A program made the translations under genes and the position numbers. Of a stretch of 64,000 nt of DNA, positions 43,344-52,754 are shown piece by piece. The notes under the pieces are model-generated. The model saw nothing but the letters and a program-made list of their open reading frames with translations, did not search any database and had not been told where the DNA came from. The stretch is from Kastovskya adunca ATA6-11-RM4 (lineage in GTDB: Bacteria > Cyanobacteriota > Cyanobacteriia > Cyanobacteriales > Coleofasciculaceae): positions 1-64,000 of the forward strand of contig JAHHHJ010000009.1 in the NCBI GenBank assembly GCA_019359445.1, written 5' to 3'. Every line of letters starts with the position of its first letter. The first letter of the stretch is position 1.

Positions 43344-44696
43344 ATGTCTTATAATTACGACTTTTTTGTAATTGGTGCCGGACCAGGAGGTCTTGCCGCC
43401 TCTAAACGAGCCGCCGCCTATGGCGTCCGCGTCGCTGTTGCCGAACAGGATGCGATCGGTGGCACTTGTATCAATCGCGGCTGCATTCCTAAAAAACTTA
43501 TGGTCTATGCCGCTGATTTTGCCCTACAAGAGCGAATGGCAAAGAACTACGGCTGGAGTGAGTGCCAAAGACACCTTGACTGGTCGCAATTTCTCCAAGC
43601 AGTAGATCGGCATATTGATAAACTGCACCAATCCTATCTTCAGACGTTTCAGCAAGCGGGGATAGAACTGATTCGGGGTCGAGCTACTTTCATTGATGCT
43701 CATACGGTGGAGGTGAATGGTCGCCAAATCACCGCCGACAAAATCCTGATTGCGGTAGGCGGACATCCCCTTAAACCCGACATCCCCGGTAAGGAACATG
43801 CCATCACCTCCCGCGAGATGTTTCACCTAGAAGCTATACCGAAGCGACTGGCGATCGTCGGTGGCGGCTACATTGGCGTGGAATTTTCCAGCATGATGAA
43901 CGCCTTCGGTTGTGAAGTCACCGTAGTGGAAACCGATAAGATGATTTTGTCTGGATTTGATCGGGATATCCGGTCTAGCGTGCAAAAAGGTTTGGGCGAT
44001 CGCGGAATTCGCATCCTCTGCAACACCACCGCTAAAGAAATCCAACACAGTTCCGAAGGGCTACAGGTAAACTTATCCGGCGACTGCCAAGAAACAATTA
44101 CAGCAGATACAGTCCTGATTGCCACAGGTCGCGCTCCCAATACCAAGAGTCTTAATTTAGAAAAGGCTGGCGTTGAAGTGGGTGAAAAAGGTGAAATTCA
44201 GGTGGATGAGTACAGCCGCACCACCCAAAACAACATCTTTGCCGTTGGCGATTGCACCAACCGCGTACCGCTGACACCCGTTGCCAAAGCCGAAGGTAAC
44301 GCTGTTGCTCATACTGCTTTTGGCAAGCAACCGCAAACGGTGAATTATGACAACGTTTCTTCTGCCGTCTTTGCCCATCCCGAAGCGGCGACAGTAGGCA
44401 TGAGTGAGGCGAAGGCGCGAGAAAAATTTGGCGACTCGGTACAATGCCACTACAGCGAATTTCAACCACTGCTGTATAGCCTAGGGGCAGAGGATAAATC
44501 AACCAAAACAATGATCAAGCTAGTGGTAGAGGGAGACGAAGAGCGGGTATTAGGCGCTCACATGGTAGGTGATCGCGCTGCCGATATTATTCAAAGCCTT
44601 GCGGTTGCTATTCGTCAGGGAGTAACCAAGCAAGACCTCGACGCCACGATTGCTATACATCCAACCATAGGCGAGGAATTTCTCACCCTCGATTAA
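43344..44696 (+). CDS. gor: Glutathione reductase (NADPH)
   Basis: This flavoenzyme regenerates reduced glutathione. The 450 residues begin with the FAD motif FFVIGAGPGGLAASKRAAAY and the redox disulfide GGTCINRGCIPKK. The NADPH site is IVGGGYIGVEFSSMM. The second FAD stretch is NNIFAVGDCTNRVPLTPVA, and the C-terminal active-site sequence is DATIAIHPTIGEEF (His-Glu pair). ATG 43344 matches the normal N-terminus; a longer frame from 43251 overlaps the CPBP gene and is unlikely. Confidence 0.94.
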   Translation: MSYNYDFFVIGAGPGGLAASKRAAAYGVRVAVAEQDAIGGTCINRGCIPKKLMVYAADFALQERMAKNYGWSECQRHLDWSQFLQAVDRHIDKLHQSYLQTFQQAGIELIRGRATFIDAHTVEVNGRQITADKILIAVGGHPLKPDIPGKEHAITSREMFHLEAIPKRLAIVGGGYIGVEFSSMMNAFGCEVTVVETDKMILSGFDRDIRSSVQKGLGDRGIRILCNTTAKEIQHSSEGLQVNLSGDCQETITADTVLIATGRAPNTKSLNLEKAGVEVGEKGEIQVDEYSRTTQNNIFAVGDCTNRVPLTPVAKAEGNAVAHTAFGKQPQTVNYDNVSSAVFAHPEAATVGMSEAKAREKFGDSVQCHYSEFQPLLYSLGAEDKSTKTMIKLVVEGDEERVLGAHMVGDRAADIIQSLAVAIRQGVTKQDLDATIAIHPTIGEEFLTLD

Positions 44697-44912
44697 ATTC
44701 CGTCGCTTATAGTCGGCGCTGTCTTCGCCGCAGCACAAGACCAGTAGAGACTTTTCGGTTGCTCAGTCAGTATGTATTCAGGAATACAAGAACTCGAATT
44801 TTGGTACTTCAACTCGTTCCTCTAGACAGACGAGTCAATAAGTTGGCAGAGCTAGCTTAGAAGTAATAAGTTTTGTGAACTAATCGTTCACTAAAAAGAA
44901 GGAGTATTTGGA

Positions 44913-45935
44913 ATGCAATTAAAACCAATCGCTGAACAGGTAGTCACTGTCGTCGGGGCTTCCAGTGGCATTGGGCGGGAGACAGCACTACAGTTTGCCA
45001 AACGCGGAGCCAAGGTAGTTGTTTCAGCTCGAAATGAGGCAGGATTACAGTCTTTGGTAGACGAAATTCAGCGCTTCGGTGGTGACGCCACGGCAGTTAT
45101 CGCCGACGTGGCCGATTTCCAGCAGGTAAAGGCGATCGCGGATCGTACTGTTGAGGTTTACGGGCGACTGGACACCTGGGTTCATGCCGCTGCTATAGGT
45201 ATCCTCGCTCAGTTCGACGAGATTACCCCAGAAGAGTTTAAGCGCGTCATCGACGTCAACTTAATGGGACAGGTGTATGGGGCAATGGCAGCACTTCCCT
45301 ACCTTAAGCAGGAAGGACGAGGAGCATTGATTCATATATCTTCCATGGAAGGACGGCGATCGCTACCCCTGCAAAGCCCTTACTCTTCTGCCAAGCACGG
45401 TGTTGAAGGTTTCCTAGAATCTTTGCGCGTGGAGCTGAAACATGAGGGATTACCCATCAGCGTCACGAGCATCTTACCCGCCGTAATCAACACGCCCTAC
45501 TACAACCATGTTCGTACCAAGCTAGGAGTCAAGCCGACGGGGATACCGCCTTACTACTCACCCAGTCTGGTTGTAGATGCCATTCTCTACGTGGCTGAAA
45601 ACCCAACCCGCGACTTTATTGTCGGGGACGTGGGGCGAATATTAGATTTGGCACAACGGCTTTCGCCAGAACTGCTGGATGTTGTGTTGACGCTCGTTGG
45701 CTTCCCTGGACAGCGAACCGATCAGCCAAAGTCTGAGAATGCGCCGGACAATCTCTACGAACCTATGGAGGGATATTGCCAAGTCGAGGGCGATTTTAAC
45801 GAGCTAACAATACCTAGTATCTCGGATTGGGTAGTCAAGAATCCAGCATTGAAGTGGAGTGCGATCGCACTTCCTGTCTTGGGAGCCGCTGCGTTGTTTG
45901 CAGCAGAAGCCTTTAAGAACAGGAATCAAGCTTAA
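44913..45935 (+). CDS. Short-chain dehydrogenase/reductase with C-terminal membrane helix
   Basis: A classical-type SDR oxidoreductase, 340 residues. The NAD(P) motif is VVGASSGIGRETALQFAKRG. The active site has Ser in IHISSMEGRRS and YSSAKHG (YxxxK). After the catalytic domain (about 260 residues) there is an extra region and a last hydrophobic helix (WSAIALPVLGAAALFAAEAF), so it may sit at a membrane. AAGGAG eight bases before ATG 44913 supports the start. Substrate is unknown. Confidence 0.88.
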   Translation: MQLKPIAEQVVTVVGASSGIGRETALQFAKRGAKVVVSARNEAGLQSLVDEIQRFGGDATAVIADVADFQQVKAIADRTVEVYGRLDTWVHAAAIGILAQFDEITPEEFKRVIDVNLMGQVYGAMAALPYLKQEGRGALIHISSMEGRRSLPLQSPYSSAKHGVEGFLESLRVELKHEGLPISVTSILPAVINTPYYNHVRTKLGVKPTGIPPYYSPSLVVDAILYVAENPTRDFIVGDVGRILDLAQRLSPELLDVVLTLVGFPGQRTDQPKSENAPDNLYEPMEGYCQVEGDFNELTIPSISDWVVKNPALKWSAIALPVLGAAALFAAEAFKNRNQA

Positions 45936-46031
45936 AAGCCTCCGCTGCCAATTTAATTAACAATTTTTTGGTGAAAGCGATCGCCATTAATGCCGTTGAG
46001 CAGTACGAACAACTAGACTCCTAAGTACACA

Positions 46032-46709
46032 CTAATGACAATTTTCCTGAATGACTTGATAGCATTCCGCCACTGAAGCACGTTGTTCCATGGCGCTGAC
46101 TAGAGCATCATAAGCCGCTCGGTGTTTTTCAATCATGTTATGAGCTTGGAGTTCTGCCCAGCGCTCTTTGATCGGAACTTCGTTAGGCGTCCGCCCAAAG
46201 GATATTAGGGCAGTTTGGAGCTTGGCTCGGTCTTCTGCACCCCCTTCGGTGCTGTCATAAACGATGTTTTCGGCAGCAATTCCAGCCATCCACACCGTAC
46301 AGAATCGATCTAGGGTTAAGCGCATTTGACCCTGGTTAAGAGAGTCTTTCAGGCTGTCAGAATCAAAGAGGACACCCCCTGAGCCAGGATAACCTTGCTT
46401 GAAGGTTTCCCAGGCAGTCAAGGTATAGGCAGTAATGGGGATGCCGAGGAAGTAAGCGACAAGAAAATGTCCAGCTTCATGATGCAAGACGCGATCGCGA
46501 TGCTGTCCCGAAGTCCCCGCCAACCAATCTAATAAGAGCGTGATACCTTTTCCCTGAAAGCTAATCGTATCTAAGGTGGCAAGACTCAAAACACTCAGCG
46601 TAGCCACCGCAGGAATCGCGGGAGGAATATTCAGTAATGGGCCCAGCAAAACTGAAAGCGTCATCCCAAAGACGCTAATTGCAATTACATTCAGAGTAGT
46701 TTGCGGCAT
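46032..46709 (-). CDS. Membrane-bound M41 (FtsH peptidase-domain)-like protein without AAA module
   Basis: The 225-residue product (start ATG 46707-46709, MPQTTLNVIA) has two N-terminal hydrophobic helices. A zinc-peptidase-like domain follows with the HExxH motif LHHEAGHFLVAYFLGIPITA and a later stretch VWMAGIAAENIVYDSTEGGA resembling FtsH. No AAA+ ATPase domain is present, as in a conserved group of cyanobacterial and plastid M41-like proteins. It could be a protease or a structural partner. A longer start at 46781 lacks support. It lies eight bases after the VanY-type gene's end region in the same direction. Confidence 0.75.
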   Translation of the reverse strand: MPQTTLNVIAISVFGMTLSVLLGPLLNIPPAIPAVATLSVLSLATLDTISFQGKGITLLLDWLAGTSGQHRDRVLHHEAGHFLVAYFLGIPITAYTLTAWETFKQGYPGSGGVLFDSDSLKDSLNQGQMRLTLDRFCTVWMAGIAAENIVYDSTEGGAEDRAKLQTALISFGRTPNEVPIKERWAELQAHNMIEKHRAAYDALVSAMEQRASVAECYQVIQENCH

Positions 46710-46788
46710 TTGTTCTTCTTCATCCTCCATCCTGGGCTTCGAGAGAGCGGCGCTAACGCACTCCATCCTTATCTTCCCCACTCCCTAC

Positions 46789-47607
46789 TCAAGGCGTTGA
46801 GGAATTCTCTAACTCTGCTTCGGGAGTGAGGTTTTTAGCTTTGTAGAAGGTTTCCAAGCTGTGGCGATCGCCAACGAAGCGCCAGTGCCAAGGTTCATAG
46901 CTGATCCCTTGGGGATTTCCTTCTGGGAAGGACAGCTCAAAGCTGTAGCGTGCCGCATTTTTTTCTAGCCAATTAAAAGCAGCCGTCTGTTCAAAACGAG
47001 GGCTTAAGTTGGTTGCGGGGGATCTACCATCACCAATATCAATCGCGTATCCTGTGTGATGTTCACTGTAGCCAGGGGGCGCACTGACTTCGGCTCGTTT
47101 GCTGGTGTCCTGTCCCCGTTGAGCTTTGATATCAAAAAACAGATGTTGTTGTTGGGCAACAGTACGAAAACCAGAAATCGGCACTAAGATCACACCAGCT
47201 CTACGGGCATCGGCAGACATCTGTTTATATTGTTGCGCCGCCGCCTTGCGGAGTTGGAGGCTTCCATCATTAGTAATCGGTTCTAGTTCCGAAGCAGGGG
47301 CTTCCTCATAAACAAGATGTCCGAGGATGTTCTCGGCTCCAGGGGTTAGAGTCCCGGCGATTGGGCTACTCGTTGCGCTTGAGTCTGGAGAGGATACCAC
47401 AGGAGCCTCAGCCTGGGGACGGGAGAGAAACAGCCCAGTAACAACAGCGATCGCTACAAATCCTCCCAATCCTCCAATCAGCAGCATCTGCGGTTTCAGC
47501 AGAGACCGAGACTCTGTTACGGGCTTGTCCCGCACAGCTTCGGGAATATCGTCGATTATAGGCTCTGGAAGATTTGCTGGTTGTCCCTCGCTGCCTGCAT
47601 TATTCAA
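46789..47607 (-). CDS. D-alanyl-D-alanine carboxypeptidase (VanY/M15B family)
   Basis: This enzyme trims D-Ala from peptidoglycan stem peptides. The 272 residues have a cytoplasmic start and one membrane helix (MLLIGGLGGFVAIAVVTGLF, about 41-60). A low-complexity linker follows, then the M15 zinc site in PPGYSEHHTGYAIDIGD (SxHxxGxAxD) and EPWHWRFVGD (ExxHxR). Start is TTG at 47607, supported by GGAGGAGGG six bases upstream. It is probably co-transcribed with the M41-like gene downstream. Confidence 0.9.
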   Translation of the reverse strand: MNNAGSEGQPANLPEPIIDDIPEAVRDKPVTESRSLLKPQMLLIGGLGGFVAIAVVTGLFLSRPQAEAPVVSSPDSSATSSPIAGTLTPGAENILGHLVYEEAPASELEPITNDGSLQLRKAAAQQYKQMSADARRAGVILVPISGFRTVAQQQHLFFDIKAQRGQDTSKRAEVSAPPGYSEHHTGYAIDIGDGRSPATNLSPRFEQTAAFNWLEKNAARYSFELSFPEGNPQGISYEPWHWRFVGDRHSLETFYKAKNLTPEAELENSSTP

Positions 47608-47754
47608 GAAAGCCCTCCTCCACGCTTGTAGTCATTACTTAAACTTTCCCAAATTTTAACCGGGGTCAGTACTCGCTGACGTTCTATCTGCCTAGACAGC
47701 TTCCATTTAAAAACTGTCTTAGCATCAAAAAGTTCTCAGTTTTCTGACTCAACT

Positions 47755-48732
47755 ATGCCCAGTCTAGAGCCCGAACTTTTACAACCGCTAATTAAACTCT
47801 ACATTCAGCTAGGCGGCGGTGCCCTTTTCGGGTGGTTCTTGGGACGCTTTGTACCCCAAAAAATTCCAGTTTTCATTGGTCAATTTCTCTTTTGGATCGG
47901 CGTTCCCCTAGGAATTATTGCCTTTCTGCGCCGTGCTGACTTGTCAGGAGGAGTCTGGATTGCCCCTGTAGCGGCATGGATGGCAATTTTGCTAGGAGCA
48001 GGGCTTGCCTGGAGTTGGATTAAAGGACAAACTCTGAGGAAGTCTGCCAATATCAGCAATGAAAACTTTCAGGTGTCTGACAATTCCTGGAGTAAACCCT
48101 CCCAGGGCAGTTTTCTGTTGTCAACAATGGTGGGCAATACGGGCTACTTAGGTTTTCCCATCACGCTGACCTTAGTCGGAGAAAAATACTTTGGCTGGGC
48201 GCTTTTTTATGACATGCTGGGAACAACTATTGGGGCTTATGGCTTAGGAGTGATTTTAGCGGCTCGCTTTGGCAAGGAGGCGCAAAGCTACCGCCAGTTG
48301 ATACAAGCGCTCTTGTACAACCCAGCATTATGGAGTTTAGGCTTAGGGCTGGGGTTTCGTCAGATCCCTTTACCAGAGCTGGTAGAGGAAGGGTTACACG
48401 CATTTGCCTGGAGTGCGATCGCGCTGGCTGTGGTACTGATTGGTATGCGCTTAAGTCAGCTTCATTCGTGGGGCGGACTCAAACGAGCTTCAGTTAGTCT
48501 TGCCATTAAAATGCTATTCGTGCCCCTGATCTTAGGGCTTGTTTTAGCACAACTTGGAGTCACGGGGCCGCCGCAGCTTGTCATTGTCTTGCAAATGGCA
48601 ATGCCTCCAGCTTTTGCCACCCTAATCATTGCCGAAGCCTACGATCTCGACCGTGACTTAACCGTTACCGCTCTTGCTATCGGCTCAACGGGACTTTTGT
48701 TAACCCTGCCAGTCTGGTTATTTCTGTTCTAA
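47755..48732 (+). CDS. AEC-family transporter (auxin efflux carrier-like)
   Basis: AEC transporters export or import organic acids; cyanobacterial substrates are not established. The 325 residues carry ten or so hydrophobic helices in two halves, with the family break points VGNTGYLGFPITLTLVGEKY and MAMPPAFATLIIAEAYDLDR. ATG 47755. It is monocistronic, with a T-rich end. The small frame at 48783-48977 downstream is not credible. Confidence 0.85.
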   Translation: MPSLEPELLQPLIKLYIQLGGGALFGWFLGRFVPQKIPVFIGQFLFWIGVPLGIIAFLRRADLSGGVWIAPVAAWMAILLGAGLAWSWIKGQTLRKSANISNENFQVSDNSWSKPSQGSFLLSTMVGNTGYLGFPITLTLVGEKYFGWALFYDMLGTTIGAYGLGVILAARFGKEAQSYRQLIQALLYNPALWSLGLGLGFRQIPLPELVEEGLHAFAWSAIALAVVLIGMRLSQLHSWGGLKRASVSLAIKMLFVPLILGLVLAQLGVTGPPQLVIVLQMAMPPAFATLIIAEAYDLDRDLTVTALAIGSTGLLLTLPVWLFLF

Positions 48733-48910
48733 CTCTTTCATACTTCATCCTTTCCCAGCTTTAACCATATACTGAGCCAGAGGTGCCAATTATTCCTTAT
48801 AAGTACCCAAAATATCGCCACAAACAATTTGCAGCGTTAACTCAGCCACATCAGATTGCTCTATATTTTGCAGCAGTAGTGGTTAAAACCTTTTTCTCTA
48901 GCAACTGGGC

Positions 48911-50905
48911 TTATCTTAAAACCGCGATTACTCCTGCACTTTCATTATTCATCCGGTCTACCGAGCACAGGGCATAAGTTCCGGGTTCTACGGTAACGCT
49001 GGTTGTCGCTGCCCCTAAAATACGTATTAGCTTCCAGCGATCGCCTTGTTGCTGATAGAGCGTCCAAGACCGAATATCGCCAATCGCCGTATTCCAAGTG
49101 AGCTTACCGACTTTTGCGGCGACACCTGTAGGCAAAGCAGGGGGGACATCATCCAACCACGGCATCGTCGGTACCAGTGCTGGGTTGGGGTAGATTGTGG
49201 TTTTAAAGGCATCAACAACGCTCAGGCGATTTTCGGTAAAGACCTTCATGTTGTAAAAAATATTGCCTGACGGTAATTGCGGGGTATTGTTGCGAGTTAT
49301 CTCAACTTGCCGTTCATACTCAGAAATTGGCCAGTTCTTACTATCGAGCATACTTAAGCGATTCCCGGCATAGATGTGGCGGTTTTTGGGATTATTCTCT
49401 GTCCACCACTTCAGCAAAATGGGATAACTTTGGGCGGGAGGATCGATGCGCCAGTAAAGTTGAGGCGCTAGATAATCTACCCAGCCTTCTTCCAGCCACT
49501 TTTTCGGGTCAGCATAGAGCACTTCATACTGATCGAGTCCCTGAATCTGAGCCGGATAGCCCGGACGGTAAATGCCAAATGGACTGATGCCAAACTTCAC
49601 ATGCCGTTTCGTGGCATGAATTCCAGTAAAGAGGCGCTGTATCATTTGATTGACATTGTCCCGACGCCAGTCACCCAGGCTGAGTTTGCCGCCAGTGGCT
49701 TGATAGGCGCTGTAGGTCTTCTGATCCGCAAAAGTTTGACCGACGACGGGGTAAGGATAGAAATAGTCATCGAGGTGAACGCCATCAATGTCGTAGCGTC
49801 GGACAACATCCAAAATTACGTTATAGGTTAAGTCTTGAACCGCTTTCGCGCCTGGGTCCATCCACAGTTCGTTGCCGTGCTGGTAGACGTATTCTGGATG
49901 AGTGACGGCAATGTGAGGGCGGACGTTGGGAGATCTTTCTGTGGAGGTGCGGGCGCGGTAGGGGTTGAACCAGGCATGCAATTCAATGTTGCGTTGATGG
50001 CATTGGGCGATCGCAAACTCCAAAGGGTCATAAAATGGCTCAGGTGCTTTCCCTTGCGTACCACTGAGCCACTCGCTCCAAGGTTCCAGTTGCGAAGCAT
50101 ACAGCGCATCGCCCCCAGGTCGCACCTGCATAATTAATGTATTCAATGAGAGCGCTTGAATGCGCTCAATGATTTGCAGCAACTCCTGCTGCTGCTGCTC
50201 CACCGATAATCCGCGTTGGGAAGGCCAGTCAATATTCCAGCTTGTTGTCATCCACACCCCCCGCAACTCTCGCCGATGACTAACATTCACCGTCTCAAAG
50301 CGCACCACAATGTAACTTGAGTCAATTTTCGGCACCCGCCCCAGATAAAGCAACGCTTGATAGATAAACGCGGCTACCTCAGCCCGACTAGCGACTTGAT
50401 TGGGCTTGAGTAACTTCACATCGGGATAATTCACCACAATGCCTGCACTGGTCGCTGCTGCCACACTATTGAGCGCCCAATCCGGAATCTGATTGGCATC
50501 GCGATAAATCTCCGGTAGGGCGGCTTTGACACTTCCGGTCACGTTTGCTGCCAACTCCAACCCACTCACCAAAGACAGCAACACCTCTAATCGGGTAATA
50601 TTCGCATCTAAACGGAAGAAATTTCTAGGATATCCCGATAAAAATTCCGTTTCGTAAGCCTTTTGAATTGCCGCTGATGCCCAGTGAATAGCCGGAACAT
50701 CCACAAATGGGACATACTTACGCTTTCCCGGCTGAGGAAATGCTTTACTGATCAAGGCGGCAAATTCAGCTCGGCTCATGCCCCGATTGGGTTGAAACGT
50801 TCCATTGGGGAACCCACTAACAAAGCCACCCTGGGCTAATCCTTCAATAAATAAACGTGCCCAATGGTTTTGACTATCAGAAAAGCGATTGGAAGAAGCA
50901 ACCAT
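48911..50905 (-). CDS. SLH-domain glycosyl-hydrolase-like protein (GHL10/DUF187)
   Basis: The 664 residues begin with three S-layer-homology domains (about 1-195): FSDSQNHWARLFIEGLAQGG, VPAIHWASAAIQKAYETEFL and ASRAEVAAFIYQALLYLG. The GHL10 catalytic-like barrel follows, with LRGVWMTTSWNIDWPSQRGL, NTLIMQVRPGGDALYASQLE, HAWFNPYRA and DIDGVHLDDYFYPYP. A fibronectin-like or Ig-like tail ends the chain. No signal peptide is visible at ATG 50903-50905, unusual for a surface protein. A role in polysaccharide or peptidoglycan turnover is inferred. Paralogous SLH repeats are found at 63233-64000. Confidence 0.9.
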   Translation of the reverse strand: MVASSNRFSDSQNHWARLFIEGLAQGGFVSGFPNGTFQPNRGMSRAEFAALISKAFPQPGKRKYVPFVDVPAIHWASAAIQKAYETEFLSGYPRNFFRLDANITRLEVLLSLVSGLELAANVTGSVKAALPEIYRDANQIPDWALNSVAAATSAGIVVNYPDVKLLKPNQVASRAEVAAFIYQALLYLGRVPKIDSSYIVVRFETVNVSHRRELRGVWMTTSWNIDWPSQRGLSVEQQQQELLQIIERIQALSLNTLIMQVRPGGDALYASQLEPWSEWLSGTQGKAPEPFYDPLEFAIAQCHQRNIELHAWFNPYRARTSTERSPNVRPHIAVTHPEYVYQHGNELWMDPGAKAVQDLTYNVILDVVRRYDIDGVHLDDYFYPYPVVGQTFADQKTYSAYQATGGKLSLGDWRRDNVNQMIQRLFTGIHATKRHVKFGISPFGIYRPGYPAQIQGLDQYEVLYADPKKWLEEGWVDYLAPQLYWRIDPPAQSYPILLKWWTENNPKNRHIYAGNRLSMLDSKNWPISEYERQVEITRNNTPQLPSGNIFYNMKVFTENRLSVVDAFKTTIYPNPALVPTMPWLDDVPPALPTGVAAKVGKLTWNTAIGDIRSWTLYQQQGDRWKLIRILGAATTSVTVEPGTYALCSVDRMNNESAGVIAVLR

Positions 50906-51253
50906 ACATAACTTGCTCTAGCCAGCGACAAACGTGCTGATTGTAACACCGGGAAAACTGAAGGCAAGGAAGCAGTGCGGCTGTAATCCATCCGTCAGGG
51001 GGATTGCCCACCTTATAGCTGTTGTACTAGATTCCAACAAAAAGCGCTCTCAGTCCCCAATTTTAGAGATGGCGGCAGTTGTTGACCCGCTGAGTTGATC
51101 AAGCAGAGCCGCGCTTAATCTTCTTAAGAAGTGTGTCACCTTATCGTCATGTCTTGCCGCTGCCTTGTTTGATTAGTTAGAAACGAAGCGTCAACCGACT
51201 GAATCGTGTCACCAATGCCATCAATGTTGTGATTTACAAGGAACCATCTATCG
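50906..51253. other. Divergent intergenic region (GHL10-type gene / amidase)
   Basis: 348 bases without a supported gene. A minus-strand open frame reaching into the amidase gene (51136-51348) has protein-like residues but no homology that I can name. Nothing else stands out. Confidence 0.4.
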
Positions 51254-52396
51254 ATGTCTTTTACTGCCAGCGTTATTTCTACCCAAGAGTGGGGAGCAAG
51301 ACCCCCGAAGCAGTGGCAATCAGAAACGATTCCCCAGTACATAATCATTCACCATACGGCGACTCCCAATCCTCCCAATGATTTATCACGCGGTAATCTC
51401 GCCTCGGCGCGTGAGCTGGCAAGAAGCATTCAACAAGCACATATGGATGGTTTTGGCTGGGTAGATTCCGGTCACAACTTTTTGAACACAACGGGTGGCA
51501 TTCTCCTAGAAGGTCGCCACAACTCTTTATCGACAATCAAGAGAGCACGTTCTATCGTTTCCGCTCATTCGGGTAATACCAAAGGTAATGAGTCACCAGG
51601 AATTGAAAACGAAGGCACGTTTACAACCTACCAAATGGGAGCAAGACAGTGGAACAGCTTGGTAGAGTTGTGTACTTCTATCTGTTCGTCAGCCAAAATT
51701 AGTCCTGACAACATTAAAGGACATCGCGACTTTTCCCCAACGCAGTGTCCGGGTAACTGGCTATACAGCCAACTCCCCCGGTTGCGGCAAGAGGTGCGTA
51801 AACGACTGGGAGAGCCTAGTTGGGATTATCTCCGAGAAGGGTCAACAGGGCTGAAAGTTCAGGAGTTACAACAACTTCTAAAAGCCCAGGGCTTCAACGC
51901 TGGCCCGATTGATGGGATTTTTGGTGCTGGGACGAGAGAGGCGCTGATCAGCTTTCAAAAGTTTCACAACCTTGAGCCGGTTGGGATTGTTGGCCCTGCA
52001 ACCTGGGAGTTGCTGACTAAGGAGTCTAAGGCTCCAGAAAAGCCGACTCCGATTAATCTTGTGGACACCTATAGGTATTACCGCAGCTTACCCCACCAAG
52101 ACCAAGCTATTGACTGGCTGCGTCAGCAAGTTTCCCCGGCTGTTTTAGAGCAGTTTGCCCAAAAGTGGCGTAATGAAATCTCGCAGACATTCTTGCCGCT
52201 TCAGGAAGGAGCTGTGGGTCTGGAAGTCAAGCAGGTACAACAACGATTGCTTGCCCTAGGATTTAATCTGGGGCCTGCCGATGGTATCTTCGGTGCTGGT
52301 ACGAAAGCAGGGGTGATTGCTTTTCAAAAGGCGAAAGGGATTTATGCCGATGGTATTGTCGGGTCAAAAACCTGGACAACTTTAAACCTTAGTTGA
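51254..52396 (+). CDS. N-acetylmuramoyl-L-alanine amidase with two peptidoglycan-binding domains
   Basis: An amidase_2/PGRP-type enzyme cutting the MurNAc-L-Ala bond. The 380 residues have the catalytic domain at about 8-180. Zinc ligands are visible in YIIIHHTATPNPP (His), KGHRDFSPTQCPGNW (His and Cys) and a Tyr/His region around GHNFLN. Two PG_binding_1 domains follow: GLKVQELQQLLKAQGFNAGP and GLEVKQVQQRLLALGFNLGP, each ending in IFGAGT. A spacer of about 55 residues separates them. No signal peptide is seen. It is divergent from the SLH hydrolase; together they point to envelope remodelling. Confidence 0.92.
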   Translation: MSFTASVISTQEWGARPPKQWQSETIPQYIIIHHTATPNPPNDLSRGNLASARELARSIQQAHMDGFGWVDSGHNFLNTTGGILLEGRHNSLSTIKRARSIVSAHSGNTKGNESPGIENEGTFTTYQMGARQWNSLVELCTSICSSAKISPDNIKGHRDFSPTQCPGNWLYSQLPRLRQEVRKRLGEPSWDYLREGSTGLKVQELQQLLKAQGFNAGPIDGIFGAGTREALISFQKFHNLEPVGIVGPATWELLTKESKAPEKPTPINLVDTYRYYRSLPHQDQAIDWLRQQVSPAVLEQFAQKWRNEISQTFLPLQEGAVGLEVKQVQQRLLALGFNLGPADGIFGAGTKAGVIAFQKAKGIYADGIVGSKTWTTLNLS

Positions 52397-52437
52397 ATGT
52401 CACTGATTTGAGGAAAAAAGGGTCGTTCTTGAGAAAA

Positions 52438-52478
52438 CCCAGCTTGGGGGGATTGGGGGGAAGCCCCCCAAGCTTGGG
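52438..52478. repeat. Large G/C hairpin repeat after the amidase gene
   Basis: CCCAGCTTGGGGGG and CCCCCCAAGCTTGGG pair with one bulge around GATTGGGGGGAAG-type loop bases. It is followed by CCTCCCCCAGACCCCCTGC. No T-run follows, so it is more likely a dispersed repeat than a terminator. The rest of 52397-52754 has no gene. Confidence 0.55.
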
Positions 52479-52754
52479 ATGAGTGCCTCCCCCAGACCCC
52501 CTGCACAAGGTTTGATCAATTGTGATGAATTTTCTTAAGTGAGTGCCATTCAAAGTTAGTTAAGCAGTGGTCTACTCCCAAATTTAGGATGATTTGATTG
52601 TAAAAGGGGTAATAGTTACCCACTCTACTGATAACTTTTTGTGGAGGGGATGGAAGCAAGATAAGAGGCTCTTCTTCCCGTTTGTAGGGACACTAGGGGT
52701 GATGAAGTGATATCTTTGGCTGGAATAGTTAATAGTTAGTCAAGTTTTGATTCT

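Noticed and set aside
48783-48977. 64-codon plus-strand frame after the AEC gene
   Set aside because: It overlaps the end of the SLH hydrolase gene on the other strand and has no ribosome site or motif.
51136-51348. 70-codon minus-strand frame
   Set aside because: It overlaps the start of the amidase gene. The residues look plausible, but there is no independent evidence.
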